Source of the DNA: Megascapheus bottae
Taxonomy: Eukaryota > Chordata > Mammalia > Rodentia > Geomyidae
DNA: 64,000 nucleotides
Reading direction: 5' to 3'
NCBI GenBank assembly: GCA_024803745.1
Contig: JANJXV010000151.1
Span: 2,108,001 to 2,172,000, forward strand
Shown: in pieces, positions 56,704-64,000 of the stretch
How the letters are laid out: every line of letters begins with the position of its first letter
How positions within the stretch are numbered: the first letter of the stretch is position 1
Notes under the pieces: generated by a model
What the model was told of the DNA's origin: nothing
Seen by the model: only the letters and a program-made list of their open reading frames with translations
Databases searched by the model: none
Program-made: the position numbers and the translations under genes

Positions 56704-58454
56704 TTCTTGGTCTTACTGGTCGCACATTCCTCCAGCTGGTCAAAAAGTATGTGTTTAGAAGAGCAGGTCCAAAGCCGGCATGTGGAGCCTCATATAGAGC
56801 TTGAGTTGTGTAAGGGTGTGGCAGTTCTTGAACTCGTAGAAATCACTGGGGTAGAAGTCCATTCACATCGTGTAGATGGAACACATGATGCTGTGGGCAC
56901 ATTCGGTACAAGGAAAGTGAGAGCCTTCTCTCTCCATCCTGAGCCTTCTACAAAAGCCCCTTTCTTGCAGGACTCTAATGCTGTGGCTGTCCTGCAGAGA
57001 TGTGCACTTATGTGCTTGGAGGGGGGTAAGAGACACTCGAGAACAGGATGACTTTTACACCCCACTTCCAGAAGCTTCTGAGAGAGGCCTCTATGCATCT
57101 GTCCAAAGTAAACGCACCTTAAATTAACTAAGTAAATGCTCTAAATAAATCAATAAGTGAATGCTCTAAATAAAGAACTAAATGCTCATTCCTCTAATCT
57201 TAGCCACACAGCAGGCTGAGCTCTGAAGATCACAGTGGAAAGCCAGTCTAGTCAGTAAAAGTCTAAAGGCACTTGTCTTCAATTAAGCAGCAAAAAGCCA
57301 GAACTTGACCTATGACTCAAATGGTACAGTGCTAATTTTTGAACACCAAAGGAATGGCATTTAGACCTGGGTTCAGGTTCAAGTGGCAGCACTGGACCAC
57401 ACACCAAAATGTAAATGCTTTCAGGTTCTAACAGGCAAAGCTATCACAATCCCTCCCTGATGGCTCAAAAGTGATTCAGCCCCCAGCTTTTCCTCTGACT
57501 CCAGTATTTCACAGGCCTCCGCCATTAGTACTGACACCTCATTTCTTACTGGGAAATGGGATTTCCTAGGATGTCACCTAGGTGAGGGCTGCAGTTGGGA
57601 GCCACTTACTCATGCCTGAAATCCAACTTCTCAGTAAGCACACTGTTGAGACTCCAGTAGCTTGTGAGGGAAATGAAATGGCATGGTGTCCCAGTCATAA
57701 TGAAGTAGTTTGTGCACTTGTATCATGCTTAGCTCCCCTGTGAACACCCCAGTGAACCAAACAGGCTCAGAGAGGAGCCAAGTATTCCAAGGCTTGGCCA
57801 GGAGTGGTGAGCAAACATGGGTTTGGAGGGGGAACACTCACTTTTTCAAGAGAATTTCCAGCAACTACTACATTGTCCTCCACTATTTGAAATTGTGCAG
57901 GAAGTTTCCCACATAAAAGAGATCACCTTTCTGGTAGGCAGGGATCAGCTTTGTCAGCAGCATCTCCAACAGGCCTTCCTCCAGGATCCATAGGTTACAA
58001 GGCTCATTCAGAGTCTGAGCTGACTTACCATCACACTGTATTGGCAAAACAGTGGATATTTCAAACGTAGGAATGGGACCACACTTCACACTGAGGAATT
58101 GGTATAGAGTAGATTGGAAATGACACACTCTAATCTCAGTATAGTCACTTGAAAGCACACAAGAAGGTTGTAGTTTGTGGGCAGGATGATGGGTTCAAAT
58201 AGGTTTCCTCTCAATATACCTCATCTGAGTTTCCCTGGAGTTTCCTGGCTTTCTTCCTAGAGAAATGCCTGATATACTGGAATTTTGTCTTGGCCCTGAC
58301 CCAGCATCTACTTCTTCAAGTGAGACATCCATATCTCTCATGCCTGAGATCCGAGCCTCCTGACCTTTGACAACAGCACAGCAACATCTTTCTTCCTCCT
58401 GAGCCACAGGCCAAGGGAGCTGACTTGAGCTGGTTGTCACATACAGTGGCTTGG
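56704..58454 (-). pseudogene. RalGDS-like gene relic, right arm
   Basis: The reverse strand repeats the left-arm relic. The REM frame at 58,158-57,883 is cleaner than on the left: PIPTFEISTVLPIQCDGKS, EEGLLEMLLTKLIPAYQKGD and YVGNFLHNFK read without interruption. The left-arm copy has a stop in the upstream part and an extra codon before LLTKL. The TGA upstream (58,195-58,197) and the stop after HNFK are shared with the left arm. The second REM exon piece lies at about 56,720-56,910. No RasGEF catalytic core was recognised, so no exchange activity is expected. Confidence 0.72.
57180..57410 (+). repeat. degraded B1-like/ID SINE (B')
   Basis: CTCTAATCTTAGCCACACAGC, CTGAGCTCTGAAGATCACAG, CCTATGACTCAAATGGTAC. 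Counterpart of 34,640-34,860. Confidence 0.6.
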
Positions 58455-58779
58455 TTACCAGGGTTCCATATTCTGTTCCATTGTGAGGGAGGTAGGGTCA
58501 CATTTCAAGGCCCAATGACCAAAGCTCCTTGCTCACAGAAGACCTCCCCAAAGACATACTGGAGGCTGAATCTCCCTTCCCACCTCACATATGGATGTAG
58601 TAAACAGCACACCTTTTTGTTCAAATCCCAAGTCATTAAGTAGGAGTAAGTGCTAGCCTGGTCTCAGGCTCAAGGAGCCTTTCTTAGGTAAGATCCAAAC
58701 TTAACTGTCATTATTCCCCTTAGCCTTCACAAGACATTTTGCTTCACAGTGCCTTCTCAGCTTGCATTTTGCCTCTTGC

Positions 58780-58970
58780 ACATTTTTTTTGCTAGTCCTG
58801 GGACTTGACCTCAGAGCCTGACCATTGTTCTTAGGCATTCTTTAGGCTATAGCTGTCCCACCAAGCCACAGCACCACTTCCAGAGTTTTCTATGTATATG
58901 GTACTGCAGAATCAAACCGGACTCTTTTTGTGTGGTAGCCAAGCACTCTACAAATAGATGAAAGACCCAG
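58780..58970 (-). repeat. reverse ID-like SINE (B')
   Basis: TTTTTTTTGCTAGTCCTGGG, CCAAGCCACAGCACCACTTC, reverse ID head at its end. Confidence 0.84.
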
Positions 58971-59211
58971 GCCATCTTGCACATATTTTTCACTTCAATC
59001 TACTAGGACGTTGTTAGGTTTCTGTATCCTAATCTATTTTTCTTCCTGATGAATATCTGTGCTGTCATCTGTAAAAATGCAAGTGGGAAAATCACAGAAG
59101 CATTGGTGACATAAAAAAAGTCTTACAGGCATAGATAAGTGTTCATTCTTTGTAGGAGAAAGGATATTTTGATATGATGATGATGACTATTTATAAATAC
59201 TTAATCGGGGT

Positions 59212-59392
59212 TTAGACTTTGGCCCAGTGGTAGAGTGCTTGCCTAGCATCCATGAAGATCTAGGTTTGAGTCCTTAATATCACACAGATATAAAAATCCA
59301 TATGGCAATGTGGCTCAAGTGGCAGAGGGCTAGACTTGGGAAAAGCCAAGAGCAGTGCTCAGGCCCTGAGTTCAAGCCCCAGAAAAAACAAA
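59212..59392 (+). repeat. ID-like composite SINE (B')
   Basis: CTTTGGCCCAGTGGTAGAG head, second monomer CAATGTGGCTCAAGTGGC, then CAAGCCCCAG and an A-rich tail. Confidence 0.86.
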
Positions 59393-59519
59393 AGAAAAGA
59401 AATGTGCTTTTTACAAGTTATTCACTCACAGCATTTGCCTCTGAATTCTTCGCTTCTGCATCTTGTGACTTATCCCTTTTCCCTCAATGTAGATAAGAAA
59501 AACAGATTTTATTACTTGC

Positions 59520-60455
59520 TATCCTGTTGTCCAATCTTTGCATATTAATTCAAAATACAATATTGCCTGAGATATTGTGTGTGTGCATGTGTGTGTGTAT
59601 CTGCCAATGTGTGCATGCACACATGTGTACAGGGTTTAGGGCTTACTCATAGGGCCTGTGTGATAACCCTCAGCATCTTTTCCTCAAAGGTATTGGTCTT
59701 TCACTTGTAGCTTATTATAGCTAATTGGAGTTGAGAGATTCACTCAATTTCTTGCCCTGTGCATTGGAACCCAGTGCTGGGTTCTCATATTGTTAATTGT
59801 AGCTATAGAGAAGCCTGAGGTCTGGGGATCCTCGTTAGAATCCAGCCCCTGAAAGAAAGTCACTGATAGAAATCTTTATCTTCAGTTAAGCACGAATAAA
59901 TAAGGCAAAAGTGGAACTGTGGCTCAGTTCCTCTTGTACCAGCCATGAGAAAATTAGTAATTGGCAGCACCTGGTCCCTGAGAGAAATCCTTAGCACTGG
60001 TTCAAAAAAAGAAAGAAAATAATGAAAAAAATTAAAACTTGCTGAGGAATCCATAAGGATAAACGTGCCTGTGAATAATCTTGTCATTTCAGATTCCCTC
60101 AAGAGCTTATGTCTCTCTATATTTTTTTCAAGTTTTTTTAAAGATATTTACATATTTTCTATCTTTCTTAAACAGAAATAGCCATCCACAAAACACAAAC
60201 ACAAACTCTCACACAGTATACCACCCACCCATAAGTGTCTGGCTATGTATATATGTATAGTCATATGTATTGATCTGTCTCTCTATACTAATATATTAAT
60301 GCATAAACATATGTATTTAGACAAACAGGAAACATACATAGATAGGTCTCAGGCATTTCCAGATTTTGTGCAAGTCTTCTGAGTGCAACTTACCATTGTA
60401 TTGTTTGTCAAGATAGAGTCCCTCTAACTTTTGGCCAGCTTCTTGTCCTTTGATA
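59520..60455 (-). other. unrecognised sequence with GT tract and degraded SINE (B')
   Basis: Counterpart of 31,569-32,520. A (GT)n-rich stretch lies at about 59,577-59,630, and degraded SINE pieces at about 59,700-60,010. Confidence 0.45.
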
Positions 60456-60459
60456 CTTT

Positions 60460-60655
60460 TTTCTGCCAGTCCTCGGTTTTGAACGCTAGGCCTGGATGCT
60501 GTCACTGAGCTTGAGCTTCATGCATTCAGTAGTTTATTGCAGATAAGAGTCTCATGGAGTTTCTGTCCTGGGCTGGCTTTGAATTGTGATCCTCAGATCT
60601 CAAACTCCTGAGTAGCTAGGATGACAGTCTTGAGCTACCAGTACCTGGTTCCTTT
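60460..60655 (-). repeat. reverse B1-like/ID composite SINE (B')
   Basis: Counterpart of 31,372-31,568, with CTCCTGAGTAGCTAGGATG. Confidence 0.85.
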
Positions 60656-60802
60656 GCCTCTTTTACCCTTTTTTTGGCCCCACCACAGGCATCGTATCTA
60701 CCTTCCTATATTCTCTCCACCTTCCCCCAGACAGGGGTCTGACAGATGCTTTCCACCCACTTATTCATGTTCTCCTCTGTATTGGCTGAGAGCTAAGACA
60801 TG

Positions 60803-60805
60803 CAC
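60803..60805. other. deletion junction in B' (missing 2,422 bp)
   Basis: Left of here matches 31,221 onward and right of here matches 28,798 backward. The bases CAC (GTG on the B strand) occur at both edges in the left arm, giving 3-bp microhomology. Confidence 0.85.
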
Positions 60806-61375
60806 CCTCTAGCTTATGAGGATCTCAGAGGAAGCTCTTGGTGAAGGGCTTGTGACCACAAAACAGTTACTATCACCCGCTCCGGCCTGATCCACCACAG
60901 AATAAGAACAGCCAAGCAGGCACACACTGCAGCAGAGTTGCTCTGCTGCCACTCTGATTTCTTCATGGCCAGGACTTGGCTCTCCTCAGCCTCTCAGCTC
61001 AGTAACCAGAACATTGTGCTTTCACAGAGCGATGGCTTCCAGTCTCCATGGACACAATGACATCAAGGTGATGCCAACTTCCCCATCTCTATATACTTCC
61101 AACTATGGGATGGGAGCTGAGGTTCTCTTCTGTCACTCCATCCGCTAAGAGGCTCATGCAGATTTCTATCCTTTGCTTATCATGGTGACTCTTTGGTTAA
61201 CAAGTCACTGCTGGGCTTCCAGTTCACCACATATAGAACCCATACTCCAACACTTTTCTTAGAAGGACTGATGACTTTTAAATATTCTCTAGTTTTAAAT
61301 TTCTAGTTCCTTCTCTCTTTCATTTATATATTTCCCTTCCTCACATCCTTCTCTTTTTTACCTTCCTTCTTTCAT
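60806..61375 (-). other. unrecognised low-copy sequence (B')
   Basis: Counterpart of 28,231-28,798. No gene recognised. Confidence 0.4.
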
Positions 61376-61595
61376 TCCTGGCCTTGAACTCAAAACCTGG
61401 AGCTTTTTCTTAGCTTTTCTTTGCTCAAGGTAGCACTCTAGCTCTTGAGCCACAGCTCTACTTCAATCTTTGTTCTTGCTCTAAACTGGGAGTATGAGTC
61501 TCATGCATTTTTCCCTTTGCTGGGTTGGTTTTAAACCACAATACTAAGATCAGGATCCTGAATATGCCTCGGATTACAGGTATTATCTAATCAAA
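61376..61595 (-). repeat. reverse B1-like/ID composite SINE (B')
   Basis: Counterpart of 28,008-28,230. GGCCTTGAACTCAAAACC and GAGCCACAGCTCTACTTC. Confidence 0.8.
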
Positions 61596-62527
61596 AGAAA
61601 TTCCTGATTTCTTTTTTAGACATAATTAGTTCTTTCAGGTGAGCCACCAGCCACTCATGCAAGAGCATTGCAGGATCCCAGCATTCATCTTGTCTCCAGT
61701 CTTATTCCATCCATCTCACAATGGTCATCTAAAACACCCTGCTGCATGCTTGAAGTCGCAAGGAACGTTCTCAACGCCATGAGAAGCCCCCTTAAGCTCT
61801 GCCTCAGACATGCCCAGCCCCCATCCCACTTCCACATGAGCATTTGATTAGGAGAAATTTCCTGAGTACATCATCATCTTTTCCTCACCATTCAAATTTC
61901 ATCTTTGGAGTCATTTCTCCCAGACAAAGAGGAACATGATCCATGGTTTGATAGCAGCTCCAGCTTCATAGTCCCAGCCACCAACACCCCCCCCCTTACC
62001 TTGCCAGACACCTGAATTCAAGAACAATGTTTTCACTACCCCTGACTCTTATCAAATGCTTTAACTTATACAGTGCATTAAAATAATTTTACTAAATGGA
62101 ATAAACACATGGCATCAAGCTTCAGAATCTTTGCACCTGAACTTTTAGTGAATCACAGACACACCAGCATTTCTGTAGCCAACAGAAATCTTAGCTTTGA
62201 GATTTCAGCATTCCTGGTATCCAAGTTTGGATGTGCTAACACTGCCCTTATTGAGGCACTTCAACCACACAATCCCACAACAATCACTGTCATTTGACAT
62301 TCACTGGTAGGTGGTGCTAGGAAAAAGACTGATGTGCCAACTCCATGCTGGCTTGACCTATGCCATCTTCAAACCTGGAGCAAGTGGGGCTCCTCTCTCC
62401 GTGCCATCTTTTGTGTACTACCCCAGGAGGACCTTTACCTTGAGTCAAAATTATGAAGACTATCTCTACCAGCAAAGATTCCAGTGAGATGTGCCTACAT
62501 GGATAAAGCTAAAATCTCACTAAAGTG
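61596..62527 (-). other. unrecognised low-copy sequence (B')
   Basis: Counterpart of 27,076-28,005. Contains the 62-codon frame at 62,109-62,297, paired with 27,305-27,493. Confidence 0.4.
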
Positions 62528-62755
62528 AGGTTGTTGGCAGTGCTGGAGCCTGAACTCAGGGCCTGGGCACTAAGCATTTGTACTCAAGACTAGCCCTTTA
62601 CCACTTGAGCCCAAACTCCATTCCCAGCTGTTTTCATTTTTGGTAGTAAGAATCTATCAGACTTTCCTGTTCTAGGTGACTTGGAACTTCCATACTCAGA
62701 TCTCAGCCTCCTGACTAGCCTGGATTAAAAGTGTGGATCAGCCATGCGCCACACC
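62528..62755 (-). repeat. reverse B1-like/ID composite SINE (B')
   Basis: Counterpart of 26,848-27,075. Confidence 0.85.
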
Positions 62756-63128
62756 TGAGGACTTCTGCAAGCACATTTTTTCCCAAAAATTGGAAGAGGA
62801 AGATGAGGGAGGATTGGGCTCATCCTGCCCTGCATATGAAGGAGAGCATCAGCCCGTGAAATTCATTCCGTGTTGTAGGCTGCTGGAGAAAAGGTAGCAA
62901 ATAGGCACAGGCTGGCAGCAGATGCCACAGAACAACTTGTGACCAAGACTCCCAGAGCAGACCTCAGAATCGATGACAGAGTTGGATCTATCCAGTAACA
63001 GAGGCAGTGGTGACACCTGAAACTGCGTGTTTGAGCCTTTGCTGCTAGTAAACAGGGCCACCTATGTCTCAATGAGAAAGGTGAGATTTTGGTGGAGAAG
63101 GTGAGATTAAACATTATGTATCATGCAA
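62756..63128 (-). other. unrecognised low-copy sequence (B')
   Basis: Counterpart of 26,474-26,847. Confidence 0.4.
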
Positions 63129-63590
63129 GAAGACAGACTATAAGGGGTCTTTTATTATTCCAAGTGAAATTTTGGATTTCCTCTTCTGTTTCTTTAAAGA
63201 ATGACATTGGGATATTGATTGAAGATTGCCATTTTTACAATATTACTCCTTCCAAACCAGGAGCATAGGTTTTTGCATTTCCTCAGTTCTGCGTTAATTT
63301 CCTTCTCCAGGGTTTATAGTTCCATCAAAAAGGTGCTTTACATTCTAAGTTAATTCCTAGGTATTTTATTTTCTTTGATAGCAAAATGAGTTCCTATCCT
63401 GATTCTTGCCTCATTCCTCTCGTTTCTTGGCATATAAGAAGGCAGTTGACATTGAAGGTTAATTTTATACCCTGCTACCTTACCAAAGTTTTATATCAGC
63501 TCAAGCAGCTTCGGAGTAGAGACTATAGGGTTCTTTAAATACAGAATCATGTCATCTGTAAGGAGAGAAAGTTTCAGTTCCTCTTTCCCT
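63129..63590 (-). mobile_element. L1 ORF2 RT-domain fragment (B')
   Basis: Counterpart of 26,012-26,473, the inverted 5' part of the L1. Confidence 0.85.
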
Positions 63591-64000
63591 TTTCCTCCTC
63601 ACTCCAGTTAGAATGGCCTAGATCCAGAAATCTAATAACTTATGCTGGAGGGGATGTGGCCAGGAGGGATCACTACTACACTGTGGTGGGATTGCAAACT
63701 CGTTCAACCACTATGGAAAGCACTATGGCAGTATCCCCAAAAGACTAAACATAGAGCTCCCCTGTGATCCAGCAATTTCATTACTTGCCAATCGTCCAGA
63801 TAGGACATACTAAATTCACTAGAGCAATAACATTTATCACAGCACTATTTACTATAGCAAAGGTATGGAACCAACCCAGATGCCCGTCAGTTGATGAGTA
63901 GATCAAATATGGTATTTTTACACAATGGAATTCTGTGCTTCTGTCAGAAAGAATGACATAGACGAATTTGTAAGGAAATAGAAAGAGTGTAAAGTTTAGA
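63591..64000 (+). mobile_element. L1 ORF2 C-terminal fragment (B'), runs off window
   Basis: Counterpart of 25,602-26,011. Here the L1 is in sense after an inverted 5' part. Its 3' UTR, if present, lies beyond the window. Confidence 0.87.

Larger units (their letters stand above)
58165..59507 (+). other. shared RalGDS-flank module (B')
   Basis: The B' member of the four-copy module. Contains the reverse SINE at about 58,780-58,970 and the forward SINE at about 59,212-59,385 at the same positions as in A1, A2 and B. Confidence 0.75.
54108..64000 (-). other. inverted duplication, right arm (B')
   Basis: Reverse complement of 25,602-37,933 with a single large difference, the missing 2,422 bp at 60,803. 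It begins within a partial SINE, joined to L1 ORF2, and continues to the window end. Confidence 0.93.

Overview
The window looks like mammalian, most likely rodent, nuclear DNA. It is dense in short SINEs that combine a tRNA-derived ID-like head with a B1-like monomer. From memory this composite type resembles the SINEs of geomyoid rodents (kangaroo rats, pocket mice, gophers); no database was searched. Nearly everything else is L1 retrotransposon debris, simple repeats, satellite DNA and broken genes. There are no prokaryotic features. I found no gene that I believe encodes a complete protein.

Layout. (1) 1-5,488: a satellite array of about 23-bp units with a longer ~2.2-2.4 kb higher-order period. 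(2) 5,489-16,944: block A1, made of SINEs, several L1 3' ends, a relic of a RalGDS-like exon, and the 5' part of an L1. (3) 16,945-25,601: single-copy sequence holding a KRAB zinc-finger pseudogene whose KRAB-A and KRAB-B exons and splice sites are still intact. One of its introns carries a chimera of a tRNA-Ile 5' half and an L1 tail. (4) 25,602-37,933: block B, with an inverted L1, unrecognised low-copy DNA and a RalGDS-like pseudogene. (5) 37,934-38,668: SINEs and a purine-rich microsatellite. (6) 38,669-51,341: block A2, a second direct copy of A1, whose L1 continues to 54,107. (7) 54,108-64,000: block B', an inverted copy of B that runs off the window end.

The window is therefore a nested set of segmental duplications. 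A1 and A2 are direct copies about 33 kb apart. B and B' form a large inverted repeat with a 16.2 kb spacer. A ~1.35 kb module containing a RalGDS-like exon is shared by all four blocks. Copies within each pair look roughly 96-98% identical by eye (not computed). They differ by clean deletions, several with 3-bp microhomology: 2.42 kb missing from B', and 574, 221 and about 427 bp missing from A1.

I see no operon-like or pathway-level cooperation between genes. The interest lies in the duplication structure, the higher-order satellite, the tRNA-half/L1 chimera, the KRAB-only coding potential, and RalGDS-like copies already carrying shared nonsense codons when they were duplicated.
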